Of a stretch of 64,000 bases of DNA, positions 16,689 to 25,385 are shown one piece after another (position 1 is the stretch's first letter; each line of letters starts with the position of its first letter). Location: assembly GCF_036226665.1 (NCBI RefSeq), contig NZ_CP109007.1:7006001-7070000 (forward strand). The letters are read 5' to 3'. This DNA comes from Streptomyces sp. NBC_00691 (GTDB lineage Bacteria > Actinomycetota > Actinomycetes > Streptomycetales > Streptomycetaceae). The notes under the pieces were generated by a model. The model did no database searches. It was not told the origin of the DNA and saw nothing but the letters and a program-made list of their open reading frames with translations. The translations under genes and the position numbers were made by a program.

Positions 16689-16928
16689 CTATCCAGGCGG
16701 CACCTGCTCGGTCTGCCCATGCAGCTGATACGGACGGAGCCGGTGCTTGTGGTCGCTGCGAGGGACGGCTAGAGGGCGACGAAACTCGGACATGAACCCA
16801 GGCGGACGGTCGGTGAGAGGGCGGCGGGGTTGATCCTGGGGGCCAGGTGGTGTCGCTTGAAGACGCGCCCCCACAACGAAGCCGGCGACCAGTACGGACA
16901 CCACGATCAGTCCGATGAGAATGTGCAC
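16689..16928 (-). CDS. Small DUF6479-like membrane protein
   Basis: 79-residue protein with one N-terminal transmembrane helix (HILIGLIVVSVLVAGFVVGA), then a Pro/Arg-rich cytosolic tail: PGPQDQPRRP, PPGFMSEFRRP and HRLRPYQLHG. The layout matches the DUF6479 family of small actinomycete membrane proteins, whose function is unknown. The GTG start has an excellent ribosome site (GGAGG, five-base spacing), which supports a real gene despite the relics around it. Confidence 0.65.
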   Translation of the reverse strand: MHILIGLIVVSVLVAGFVVGARLQATPPGPQDQPRRPLTDRPPGFMSEFRRPLAVPRSDHKHRLRPYQLHGQTEQVPPG

Positions 16929-17429
16929 GAGAACCTCCGAGGACGAAGCGGACTCCTGACATCTCTACGGGGGCACCTTCTCCTGCGGATTCCCCGGATC
17001 TCGTTCATCACCTGATCGGCTCCCCGCGCGCCGGCGGGGCCCGTACCACCTCGGCGAGCAGGTCACCTCCGGAGGACATCCCGGTGGGGCATGGGCGCCT
17101 GGAGAGACGGGAAGAGACGCGCCGTCGACGATCTGCCCCGGCATCAGCCCTGGACCGAGGCCGCAGAACGCCACTGATGGTGTGTCGGCTCTGGATGACG
17201 CCGCGCACGTGCTCCAGCATCGCCACGACCGGACCACCGCGCTGTCGCGCGGGGACGGTGCTCCGGCTACCGGCTTCACTCGTCCCGCCTGAGATGGCGA
17301 ACGTCGGACTTTTGTGTTCGGCTGGGGCCCGTGGGCATCACTCCGCTGCGGCCTCGTCCTGAGGGACCGATTACGGCCACCAGCATCGCGACCCCGTACT
17401 TATCCCCCGGAACTGTCCGGAGGCGACTG
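16929..17429. other. 501-bp stretch without a recognisable gene
   Basis: Contains minus-strand frames such as GMSSGGDLLAEVVRAPPARG near 17080. A vague resemblance to RsbU-type phosphatase fragments could not be supported. The right end carries the GGAGG site of the ECF relic. The left end must carry the promoter of the DUF6479-like gene. Confidence 0.5.
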
Positions 17430-17999
17430 GTGTCCGAGAGACCGTCCACGCCTCATTGTGTTCACTGTCGAGATCACAGCGACGACGCGCCGCCTCACGA
17501 CGACGTCGTCCGAGAGGCCTTCGAGGCCATCTACGACGACTGGTATCCCCGTGTGCTTCGCTGGGCCCGACGCCGTTGCATCGATCTCCACGATGCCGAG
17601 GACGTCGTCCAGCAGGTCTTCGTGGATGTCTGGTTGCACTCCGGAAGGTAGTGTCCGCGCCGCGGCGAACTCGGTCCTTGGCTCTATGGCATCACCGTCC
17701 ACAAAGTCGCCGACGCGTCGGCAGCGGTGGTGCGCCGTCAGGAAGTCTTGGGCCGCCTGCTCCGAGGGCTTGCCCCGGAGAACATCGACAGCTGCGCACG
17801 TGCGGTCGACCGTCTGGGTCTCATCGGCCACATGGCGTTCTTGACGCCCGAACGCCGCGAGATCCTCTTCCTCGCGTACTACCTGGGGCTGACCCAGCCT
17901 GAGATCGCGCGGCGTCTTGATCTGCCCCTCGGCACGGTGAAGAGCCACACCAGGAGGGCGCTGCGATCACTCTCCTGTCTCGTGTCCTCACGGGCATGA
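17430..17999 (+). pseudogene. ECF sigma factor interrupted by one in-frame amber codon
   Basis: A nearly complete ECF sigma factor of 189 codons. Region 2 reads FEAIYDDWYPRVLRWARRRC then HDAEDVVQQVFVDVWL. Region 4 reads TPERREILFLAYYLGL then TQPEIARRLDLPLGTVKSH. The GTG start lies six bases after GGAGG. Codon 74 (17649-17651) is TAG, after which the same frame continues GELGPWLYGITVHKVADA without any other lesion. Recent decay by a single substitution is most likely; suppression or a sequencing error should be excluded. No anti-sigma gene follows. Confidence 0.8.
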
Positions 18000-18159
18000 C
18001 GCGGCTGCCCGCCCTGGAGGACCCGCCTGCCCGAGGACATCGTTCTCGGCAGCGGCCAGAACTCGGAGACAGTCCGGCTCAGGAATTGAATCGAGCATTG
18101 CCGAAGGCTCAGGAGCAAGGCCGCAGCCCATCGCTGCCCGTGTGCTCCTACCAGCCCGA

Positions 18160-18398
18160 CAATCGACCTGCGCGGACACCCGGGTGCCGCGCACCTGCGA
18201 CAGCTCGGCGAGCTCGGCGCCGAGCGCGGTGACCTCGCTCCAGATGCGGGTTTTTGTGCCGCCGTGCGGGAGCATCGCGGAATGCCACTTCTCGGCGCCC
18301 GCTCGGGACTGCCGCCGCTGGAAGAACATGATGCCGTCGGCCCCGCGGGTCAGGTGCGTCAGACTGTTGCGACGCATCTCGCCGGGCGTCTTCGGCAT
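18160..18398 (-). pseudogene. GH42 beta-galactosidase fragment
   Basis: About 78 codons of the GH42 catalytic region: PGEMRRNSLTHLTRGADGIM, FFQRRQSRAGAEKWHSAMLP and WSEVTALGAELAELSQVRGT. Both ends are lost; the frame then runs into unrelated sequence. A full enzyme has around 650 residues, so this is a relic. GH42 enzymes normally act on galactosides next to sugar ABC transporters. Confidence 0.85.
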
Positions 18399-18782
18399 TG
18401 AGGAGAGTCATCCCTGCCTCCTGGCAGTGAGACGGAGGAACAGGAACGACAGCACGAAAGTCGCCACCGCGAGCATCACTGGGACGCGCTTCCAGTCGTA
18501 CGTCCGCCGTCACTCTGGGCGGCGCAGTTCTTTCACCGAGGAACGCGTCTGCCTGCTCTCGTATCCGAATACATGGCTGAAGTCGGACAGCGCCGAGGTG
18601 AAGGGGCGCGGCGGGCGATTACAGCTGCCCCGTCCGCTGGGATGCCGGTGAGGCAACGGACGTCAGCGAACGCGTGAACAGAGGAGCGGCGGTGGCCGGG
18701 ACGCGGAGCGCAGCGGTCCCGCCCGCCGCGCCTCCTCGGTACAGCCGGCCGAAGCCCTCCGCGGCTGACCGCACGCGTCGAC
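18399..18782. other. Relic DNA with a short hydrophobic tail upstream of the GH42 fragment
   Basis: On the minus strand, a frame ending at 18408 reads PVMLAVATFVLSFLFLRLTA then RRQG and a stop, preceded by a stop about 33 codons back. It looks like the C-terminal membrane helix of a lost gene. From 18540 to 18780 nothing is recognised apart from the decayed 5' part of the DUF1877 gene. Confidence 0.5.
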
Positions 18783-19169
18783 GTGGGCACGGCTCCGGCC
18801 GAGGCACGGCACTTCACCACGCACCAGACCTGGAATCTGCTGGGCTTCCTGCTGAAACGGTCGGCCTTCCCCGTCGACATCGTGTTCGGCGAGGAACCCG
18901 TCCCCGAGGCCGATGCCTGGGGCTACGAGCCGCCGCGGTACCTGACCGCCGAGCGCGTGCGGCTGGCCGCCGACAGGCTGGACCGGATGACCTACGACGA
19001 GCTGATCCGCGGCGTCGACCACGCCGAACTCGCCTCGGCCGAGGTCTATCCCCAGATCTGGGACTCGCCGACCTCGCTGGAATGGGCCGGCGACCTGTTC
19101 ACCCCACTGACGGAGTTCTTCCGAGCGGCGGCCTCCGCCGGACACGCCATGGTGATCTGGCTCGACTGA
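18783..19169 (+). pseudogene. DUF1877 (YfbM-like) gene lacking its 5' end
   Basis: 128 codons closely fitting the C-terminal two thirds of actinomycete DUF1877 proteins: HQTWNLLGFLLKRSAFPVD, GYEPPRYLTAERVRLAADRL, AEVYPQIWDSPTSLEWA and a terminal HAMVIWLD. The usual N-terminal 40-50 residues are absent, and the GTG taken as start lacks a ribosome site. Either a truncated relic or a short, still-translated variant. It marks the right edge of the degraded region. Confidence 0.7.
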
Positions 19170-19200
19170 CCTCCCCCGGCCCGGTCGTCGAGCGACAGGC

Positions 19201-20157
19201 TCAGGGCTTCGGGACGGTGTTGACGTAGTCCGTGCCGGTGCGGTGGAAGCCGTCCACCGTCTCCTGGAGGTCCTTCGGGGAGACGGCCTCGTCGGCCTTG
19301 TAGTAGACCCAGTCGACCTTCATGTCCCAGATGCGGGGGCCACCGGTGAAGGGAAGGTCGATGAGCCAGTTGCTGAAATGGATGTCCATCCGCTCGCGCG
19401 GGACGTACTTGCCGGAGCTGGTGAAGAGCTTCGTACCGTCCAGGGAGTAGGTGACCTTTCCGTCCATGGCGGTGATCACCATGGTGTGCCAGCCCTCAAG
19501 GCGCCGCTCGAGGGTGTGGTGGACCCGGTCCGGCGGGTCGGCCCTGTACCAGCTGACGTTGTCGAGCTGCGGACCCACCGAACCCCAGCCGCCGTTGGGC
19601 AGGTACTCGAAGTCGAGTTCGCTGTAGTTCTCCGAGGAGTCCGAGGGAGAGATCGGGAAGAAGGTCTGGACGACGTGGTCGCCGTCGCGTCCGCTCGTGG
19701 GCTTGTCGCTGAGGTGGACCCGCGCGGCATAGGTTCCGGTGAAGAGGTTCCCGCTCGTGGTCTGCGCCTCGACCTGTGTGGTGCCCTGCTCGGTGCCGTC
19801 GGTGGAGGAGCGGAGCCGGAGGACCTTGCCCCCCTCCGCCGTCGGGTCGGCGGGGAAGGCGGCGCCGTCGGCGCTCCAGGTGTCCTTGATCCCGGGGCCG
19901 CCCCCGCCGGTACGGATCTCCCAGCCGCGCGCGGTGAGAGAGGGGTCGTCGGCGCCGGTGTAGTCGAAGTCGTCGAACAGGGTTCCCGGCGGTCCGGTGG
20001 GCGTCGGCGTCGACGAGGCGTCCCGCGCGGGCCCTGCGGCGTCGGTGCTCCCGCCGGTCGCGGGGCCGGCGGAGCACGCGGCGAGTGCGCACAGGAGGGC
20101 GGGCAGCGTGAGCGCGGTCCACGCTCGGCGACGAGAGGTGCGGCGGGGCTGGCTCAC
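19201..20157 (-). CDS. GH16-like glucanase-fold lipoprotein
   Basis: Exported lipoprotein, 318 residues. The lipobox LAAC puts the lipid-bearing Cys at 28; a Thr/Ser/Pro linker follows, then a concanavalin-A-like jelly roll. ENYSELDFEYLP contains Glu180-Leu-Asp182-Phe-Glu184, the E-x-D-x-E catalytic pattern of GH16 hydrolases. It probably cleaves or binds a cell-surface beta-glycan. The GTG start has AAGGAG five bases upstream. It diverges from the polysaccharide synthase operon, so a role in trimming that polymer is a reasonable inference. Confidence 0.82.
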   Translation of the reverse strand: MSQPRRTSRRRAWTALTLPALLCALAACSAGPATGGSTDAAGPARDASSTPTPTGPPGTLFDDFDYTGADDPSLTARGWEIRTGGGGPGIKDTWSADGAAFPADPTAEGGKVLRLRSSTDGTEQGTTQVEAQTTSGNLFTGTYAARVHLSDKPTSGRDGDHVVQTFFPISPSDSSENYSELDFEYLPNGGWGSVGPQLDNVSWYRADPPDRVHHTLERRLEGWHTMVITAMDGKVTYSLDGTKLFTSSGKYVPRERMDIHFSNWLIDLPFTGGPRIWDMKVDWVYYKADEAVSPKDLQETVDGFHRTGTDYVNTVPKP

Positions 20158-20452
20158 ACAGGCTCCTTGGGGCGTAGAGGCGATGACTGGGCACGCCCGT
20201 TGCACGCGGATCACTCGCGGGATCGCATGAATTGAGCGGTCATCCTAGCGAAGGATTTCAGTCATCCCGCCCTGTGTTCGCGACCCGGTCATCCCAGGGC
20301 CCGGAGGTGTCGGCCGACATACCGATCCGGTTACGAGGCTCGATCGGAACATGCCAAATATGTACATCACGCTCCAATCGATTCAGTTCATGCGCTACGG
20401 TCCGCTCTACGCTTCACAGGTCTCCACACCCTGCACAAAAAGGCCACAAACA
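20158..20452. promoter_or_regulatory. Divergent promoter region of the polysaccharide locus
   Basis: 295 bp between the GH16-like lipoprotein and the operon. Base composition is locally AT-rich for this genome (around 20345-20400), as expected for regulated promoters. No specific operator was recognised. Confidence 0.5.
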
Positions 20453-20746
20453 ATGCGCCACGTCGCCACGTCCTCCAGGCGCGGATCGTTCCACTCGGCA
20501 CAGCCCGGCGTGGCCGAATCTCGTCATCAGGAGCCCGCTCCGGCACCCGTGTTCGTCGACCAGTCGGGTCTGCGCAGCCGTCTGCTCCGGCGCTTCGGCT
20601 GGCCCGTCTCCGTGGTCGGCGCGATCCTGGCGGCCGCCATGGGCAGCAGCCTCATCGGCGGCCAGTCGGACGCCCCGGCGATGGGGATACCGCCGAAGCC
20701 CTCGTACCTGCCCGCCAAGGGGCCCCTGTCGCCCTCCTGGCCCTAG
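20453..20746 (+). CDS. Small single-pass membrane protein of the polysaccharide operon
   Basis: 97-residue protein. A hydrophilic N-terminus is followed by one transmembrane helix (PVSVVGAILAAAMGSSLIGG, about 63-82) and a short Pro-rich tail ending SPSW-P. No family was recognised. By position, upstream of a NodB/GT2 synthase, it could be an accessory subunit as in other exopolysaccharide synthases; this is inference. The ATG start follows AAAAAGG. A long inverted repeat begins at its stop codon. Confidence 0.65.
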   Translation: MRHVATSSRRGSFHSAQPGVAESRHQEPAPAPVFVDQSGLRSRLLRRFGWPVSVVGAILAAAMGSSLIGGQSDAPAMGIPPKPSYLPAKGPLSPSWP

Positions 20747-20819
20747 GGGGTGTCGTGTCGATCAGGCCGGGCTCGCGGCGTCCGCTCCCTGATCCGGCCC
20801 GATCGACACGGCACCCCCC
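20746..20819 (+). terminator. Long inverted repeat between operon genes 1 and 2, possible attenuator
   Basis: GGGGGTG-T-CGTGTCGATC (20746 on) pairs with GATCGACACG-G-CACCCCC (ending 20819), a stem of about 17 pairs with one mismatch. The interior can extend it (CCGG/CCGG) or form an alternative stem (ATCAGG/CCTGAT). No T-tract follows, so processing, attenuation or partial termination are all possible. Confidence 0.6.
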
Positions 20820-20983
20820 AGCGGGCACGGTCCGCGAAGCACCACCCGAAGAGTCCGGTGGCCATCACGCCGGACTCCGCGACATTCCCTGACACACCCC
20901 GATCATCGTGCCGTCCGGACCGACGTCCGCGGGGCGGGCCGAGCATGCCTGATCGTCCGCACCACCCATCTCCAGGAGCGCCC

Positions 20984-23134
20984 TTGTCCCGCCACCAGCG
21001 TCGTCGGCAGTCCCTGCTGAGACCGCGCCGACTGGCCGCGCCACCGCTGCGCTTCTTCATGCCGCTGTCCCTGCTGGCCTGCCTGCTCGCGCTCCTCGTC
21101 CTGCGAGGCCTCGCCACCAACGAGGCGTTCCACGACACCCGGGTCGCGACCTCGGTCGACAAGACGACGGTGCCGGAGAACCTGCTCAAGGGCGGCCCGA
21201 TCATCGACGCGCGCGGCGCCAGGAACGAGCGCCCCGTCAGCTATCGGATCCCCGACCGCACCGTGGTCCTGAGCTTCGACGACGGCCCTTCGCCGGAGTG
21301 GACCCCGAAGATCCTGGACGTGCTCGCGGCCCACGACATCCGCGCGGACTTCTTCGTGACCGGCGCGATGACCACGCGCCACCCGGAGCTGATCCGGCAG
21401 ATCGTCGCCGGCGGCCACGAGATCGGCGTGCACACCTTCACCCACCCCGACCTGGTGTACCAGTCCGAAGCCCGGGTCAGCTGGGAGCTGGCGCAGACGC
21501 AGCTGGCGCTGGCCGGTGTCGCGGGCGTCCACAGCGCGCTGTTCCGACCGCCGTACTCCTCCGACGCCTCGGCGCTCGACGACTGGAACTACCCGGTGAT
21601 CAAGTACGTGGGTTCCCACGGCTACCTCACCGCGTTCATCGACCGCGACACCCACGACTGGAAGCGTCCCGGCGTCGACGCGATCGTCGAGGCGGCGATG
21701 CCGCGCAAGCCCGGCGCGGGCGAGCTGATCCTGCTGCACGACGCGGGTGGCGACCGTACCGAGACCCTCGCCGCGCTCGAGCAGATCATCGAGAGACTGC
21801 AGGGCGAGGGGTACCGCTTCGCCACGATCTCCGAGGCGCTCGGCGCCAGCAACGCCACGGTGCCGGTGCACGGCTACCAGCTGTGGGCGGGCAAGTGCTT
21901 CATCTGGGCCACCCGGGCCGCCGTGCTGACCCTGCCGGTGCTGGTCGCTCTGCTGGCCGTCGTCGGCTTCCTCAACTTCGGACGGTTCGCGCTGATGCTC
22001 GTCCTCGCGCCGCTCCACGCCCGGCGTTCCCGGCGGCGTGACGCGTGGGGACCACCCGTCACCGAGCCGGTCACCGTCCTCGTCCCGGCCTACAACGAGC
22101 GCGAGTGCATCGCGAACACCCTGAACTCCCTCGTCGCCAGCGACCATCCGATCGAGGTGATCGTCATCGACGACGGCTCGACGGACGGCACCGCGGACAT
22201 CGTCGAGGAGATGCGTCTGCCGTTCGTCCGGCTGATCCGCAAGGCCAACGGCGGCAAGTCCTCCGCGCTCAACGTCGGCATCGCGGCCGCGTCGTACGAC
22301 ATCGTCGTGATGATGGACGGCGACACCGTCTTCGAGCCGTCCACGGTGCGCGAGCTGGTCCAGCCGTTCGGCGACCGGGGGATCGGCGCGGTCGCGGGCA
22401 ACGCCAAGGTCGGCAACCGCGACAGCCTGATCGGCGCCTGGCAGCACATCGAGTACGTCCTCGGCCACAACCTGGACCGCCGGATGTACGACATGCTCAA
22501 TGTCATCCCGACCATCCCCGGCGCGGTCGGCGCCTTCCGCAAGGAGGCCCTGCGGCGGGTCGGCGGAATGAGCGACGACACCCTCGCCGAGGACACCGAC
22601 ATCACCATGGCGGTGCTCTGCGACGGCTGGCGGATCGTCTACGCCGAGCGCGCCCGCGCCTGGACGGAGGCCCCCGCCAGCCTCCAGCAGCTCTGGTCGC
22701 AGCGGTACCGCTGGAGCTACGGCAGCATGCAGGCGATGTGGAAGCACCGCCGCGCCGTGACCTCCCGGGGTCCGGCCGGACGCTTCGGCCGGATCGGGCT
22801 GCCCCTCGTCGTGCTGTTCGGCGTGGTCGCCCCGCTGCTCGCGCCGCTGGTCGACATGTTCCTGCTGTACGGCGTGCTGTTCGCGGACGCCCCGATCACC
22901 CTGGCCAGCTGGGGCGGCTTCATCCTGCTCCAGGCCGTGCTGTCCTGGTACGCCTTCCGGCTCGACGGCGAGAAGCCGCTGCACCTGATCAGCCTGCCGA
23001 TCCAGCAACTGGTCTACCGGCAGCTGATGTACATCGTCCTGCTGCAGTCCACGATCACGGCGCTGACCGGTGGCCGGCTGCGCTGGCAGAAGCTCCGGCG
23101 CACCGGCGAGGTCGCCGCACCGGTGGAGGCCTGA
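20984..23134 (+). CDS. Polysaccharide deacetylase-glycosyltransferase 2 fusion (MatB/PgaC-like)
   Basis: Membrane synthase of 716 residues, likely making and deacetylating an aminosugar polymer such as poly-N-acetylglucosamine. After one N-terminal helix (22-42) comes a NodB domain with SFDDGP (97-102), HTFTHP (150-155), RPPY (188-191) and LLHD (250-253). Next are a membrane hairpin (about 303-345) and a processive GT2 domain with DDGS (396-399), DGD (445-447), AED (535-537) and QRYRW (573-577), then C-terminal helices. This order resembles Streptomyces MatB. The TTG start has AGGAG at good spacing; an ATG at 20945 is the alternative. The downstream acyltransferase starts two bases after its stop. 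Confidence 0.85.
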   Translation: MSRHQRRRQSLLRPRRLAAPPLRFFMPLSLLACLLALLVLRGLATNEAFHDTRVATSVDKTTVPENLLKGGPIIDARGARNERPVSYRIPDRTVVLSFDDGPSPEWTPKILDVLAAHDIRADFFVTGAMTTRHPELIRQIVAGGHEIGVHTFTHPDLVYQSEARVSWELAQTQLALAGVAGVHSALFRPPYSSDASALDDWNYPVIKYVGSHGYLTAFIDRDTHDWKRPGVDAIVEAAMPRKPGAGELILLHDAGGDRTETLAALEQIIERLQGEGYRFATISEALGASNATVPVHGYQLWAGKCFIWATRAAVLTLPVLVALLAVVGFLNFGRFALMLVLAPLHARRSRRRDAWGPPVTEPVTVLVPAYNERECIANTLNSLVASDHPIEVIVIDDGSTDGTADIVEEMRLPFVRLIRKANGGKSSALNVGIAAASYDIVVMMDGDTVFEPSTVRELVQPFGDRGIGAVAGNAKVGNRDSLIGAWQHIEYVLGHNLDRRMYDMLNVIPTIPGAVGAFRKEALRRVGGMSDDTLAEDTDITMAVLCDGWRIVYAERARAWTEAPASLQQLWSQRYRWSYGSMQAMWKHRRAVTSRGPAGRFGRIGLPLVVLFGVVAPLLAPLVDMFLLYGVLFADAPITLASWGGFILLQAVLSWYAFRLDGEKPLHLISLPIQQLVYRQLMYIVLLQSTITALTGGRLRWQKLRRTGEVAAPVEA

Positions 23135-23136
23135 CC

Positions 23137-24396
23137 ATGACCGCATCCTTCGAGTTCAGGGGACACCAGGACACCGTCCGGCTGAGGATCCCCGCCGCAC
23201 TGCGCCAGGAGACCCAGGCGGAGCCGGAGCCGTCGACACCGTCCCCGCGCAAGGGCGGCCGGGACCGCTATCTCGACCTGCTCCGCGCCCTGGCGCTGGT
23301 CCGCGTGGTGCTCTACCACAACTTCGGCTGGTTCTGGCTGCCCGTCGTCTTCCCGTCGATGGGCGTGATGTTCGCGCTCGCCGGGTCGCTGATGGCCCGC
23401 TCCCTCAGCCGCCCCGCCCTCGGCGTCATCCGGGGCCGCCTGCGCCGCCTGCTGCCGCCGATGTGGCTGTTCGGCGCGGTCATCCTCACCCTGGAGATCA
23501 TCGACGGCTGGGGTCCCGACGCCGAGGGGCATCCGCGCTGGTGGTGGGGCAAGCTGCTGTTCTGGCTCATGCCGCTGAGCACTCCGCCGTACGCCGAATC
23601 ACTGAACGGTCTCGACCATCTGGTGGGGCCCAGCTGGGCGGTGCAGGTCGTCGTTCCGCTCTGGTACCTCCGCGCGTACCTCTGGTACGTCCTGCTCTCA
23701 CCGTTGCTGCTGTGGGCGCTGCGGCGGATGCCGGTGGTGACGCTGTCCACGCCGATCGCGCTGACGATCGTGCTGAACACGTTCTTCACCGACCAGGAGT
23801 TCCTCTACGGCCGGGTCTGGGAGAACCTCAGCGACTTCGCCATGTTCGGCTCCTGCTGGGTCCTCGGCATGGCTCACCAGGAGGGACTGCTCAAGAAGAT
23901 CCCCCAGTACGTCGTACCGTCCGTCGCGCCGCTGATCATGGTGGCCGGCTGGTGGTACCTGCAGACCCGACCGGTCGATCCGACCGTGCACACCGACATC
24001 GAGAGCTGGCCGATCGCCCAGGCCCTGTGGTCCTTCGGCTTCGTCGCGATGCTGCTCCATGTCAGTCCCTCCTGGGAAGAGTGGCCCCGCCCCCTGGAAC
24101 GCTGGAACGGCCTGATCAGCCTGCTCAACTCCCGGGCGGTCAGCGTCTATCTCTGGCACCAGGTCGCGTTGGTGGCCGCCATCCCGCTGATCGACCCTCT
24201 CTGGTCCGTCGGCTTCTTCTACGCGCACTTCCAGTGGCTGCTGACCAACCCGTGGCTTCCGCTGCTGGTGGCGATCCCCCTGATCGGACTGCTGGTGCTG
24301 ACCTTCGGCTGGGTCGAGGACGTGGCAGCGAAACGCTCCCCGCGCCTCTTCCCGTACCCACGCCGCGTGCGGGGTCGGCGCCGGGCGGGCGCCTGA
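23137..24396 (+). CDS. Membrane acyltransferase (AT3/OafA type)
   Basis: Integral membrane acyltransferase-3 family protein, 419 residues and about ten helices. The family's N-terminal signature is visible: RYLDLLRALALVRVVLYHNF, with the catalytic His in the VVLYHN position (residue about 60), and the second signature RLRRLLPPMWLF. It probably O-acylates the polymer made by the preceding synthase. Start ATG with GGAGG inside the end of the upstream gene, two bases after its stop, so translation is coupled. Confidence 0.88.
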   Translation: MTASFEFRGHQDTVRLRIPAALRQETQAEPEPSTPSPRKGGRDRYLDLLRALALVRVVLYHNFGWFWLPVVFPSMGVMFALAGSLMARSLSRPALGVIRGRLRRLLPPMWLFGAVILTLEIIDGWGPDAEGHPRWWWGKLLFWLMPLSTPPYAESLNGLDHLVGPSWAVQVVVPLWYLRAYLWYVLLSPLLLWALRRMPVVTLSTPIALTIVLNTFFTDQEFLYGRVWENLSDFAMFGSCWVLGMAHQEGLLKKIPQYVVPSVAPLIMVAGWWYLQTRPVDPTVHTDIESWPIAQALWSFGFVAMLLHVSPSWEEWPRPLERWNGLISLLNSRAVSVYLWHQVALVAAIPLIDPLWSVGFFYAHFQWLLTNPWLPLLVAIPLIGLLVLTFGWVEDVAAKRSPRLFPYPRRVRGRRRAGA

Positions 24397-24491
24397 CGGG
24401 GGCCGCCCGAACCCCGGACGGGCGGGGACGGCCGGCCCGGCGGCGCCGGCCGCACGGGACCGTGCCCGGTCACCTCCGCCGTGACGGTCGG

Positions 24492-25310
24492 TCAGGGTCG
24501 CGGGGTGCGCGGCTCCAGCCGGAACTCGAAGCCGAGGGTGCCCGGGTCGAGTGCGGTCGCGCCGCCGTCGACGGTGAGCACCGCCCCGTTCACGAAGGAG
24601 GCGGCGGGGGACAGCAGCCAGGCGACGGCCTCCGCGACCTCGTGCGGCTCGCCGGGCCGCCCGGCGGGCAGGACCCGCGTCACCTCCTCGTACGCCGCTT
24701 CCAGACCGTTCCCGTCCAGGCCCGCCTCGTCCGCGAACCGGTTCATGCGGCGGTCGGCCATGTCGGTGCGCACCCAGCTCGGGCACACGGTGTTGGCGCG
24801 CAGCCCCGCGCCCCCGTAGTCGACCGCGACGGAGCGGCAGAGCTGGAGCAGTCCGGCTTTGGAGGTGGCGTAGGCGGCGTTGCCGACGCCGTTGCGCAGG
24901 GCGGACACCGAGGCCACCGCGACCACCGCGCCGCGGGCGTCGAGCAGGTGCGGGAGTGCGGCGCGCAGCAGCAGGAAGGGCCCGGTGAGGTTGGTCCGCA
25001 TGACCTCGTCCCAGTCCTCCGGGGTCACCTCTCCCACCCCGCCGCCCCGCCCGATGCCGGCGTTGAGCACCAGACCGTCGAGCCGTCCGTACGTGCCGAC
25101 CACCGTCTCGACGAGCGAGGCCACCGCGGCGGGATCACCGATGTCCGACGGTACGGGCAGGGCGCCGGTCTCCTCGGCGACCAGCCGCAGCGGCTCGGGA
25201 CGACGCCCGGACACCGCCACCTTGTGGCCTGCCCGGGCCAGCGCCTGAGCGGTCGCGGCCCCGATCCCCGTTCCGCCGCCGGTCACCAGGTACACGCGCT
25301 CGTTCGCCAT
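24492..25310 (-). CDS. Short-chain dehydrogenase/reductase
   Basis: Classical SDR, 272 residues. The Rossmann motif TGGGTGIG spans 10-17, NAG follows at 83-85, and the active site has Asn108, Ser134 (or 136), Tyr147 and Lys151 (YATSK). Likely NAD(P)H-dependent oxidation or reduction of a carbonyl/alcohol; substrate unknown. The C-terminal 25 residues after VDGGATALDPG exceed the usual end. Convergent with the acyltransferase gene; no operon partner. Confidence 0.93.
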   Translation of the reverse strand: MANERVYLVTGGGTGIGAATAQALARAGHKVAVSGRRPEPLRLVAEETGALPVPSDIGDPAAVASLVETVVGTYGRLDGLVLNAGIGRGGGVGEVTPEDWDEVMRTNLTGPFLLLRAALPHLLDARGAVVAVASVSALRNGVGNAAYATSKAGLLQLCRSVAVDYGGAGLRANTVCPSWVRTDMADRRMNRFADEAGLDGNGLEAAYEEVTRVLPAGRPGEPHEVAEAVAWLLSPAASFVNGAVLTVDGGATALDPGTLGFEFRLEPRTPRP

Positions 25311-25385
25311 GTCCGCCGCCTCTCCCGTGCCTCGTCCCCCGTCCCGGTGATCCTAGACGCGCCGAACCGCCGTCCCTCTCGTGTC

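Noticed and set aside
17008..17279. PP2C/RsbU-type phosphatase fragment on the minus strand
   Set aside because: Only SGGDLLAEVV-like similarity, no metal-binding Asp pattern, and competing frames are equally open.
12258..19200. Direct repeat of the tRNA-Pro 3' end at the right edge of the relic region (attR)
   Set aside because: Reading 18.5-19.3 kb by eye, no copy of the T-arm/acceptor sequence was found. The far boundary of any former element is therefore unproven.
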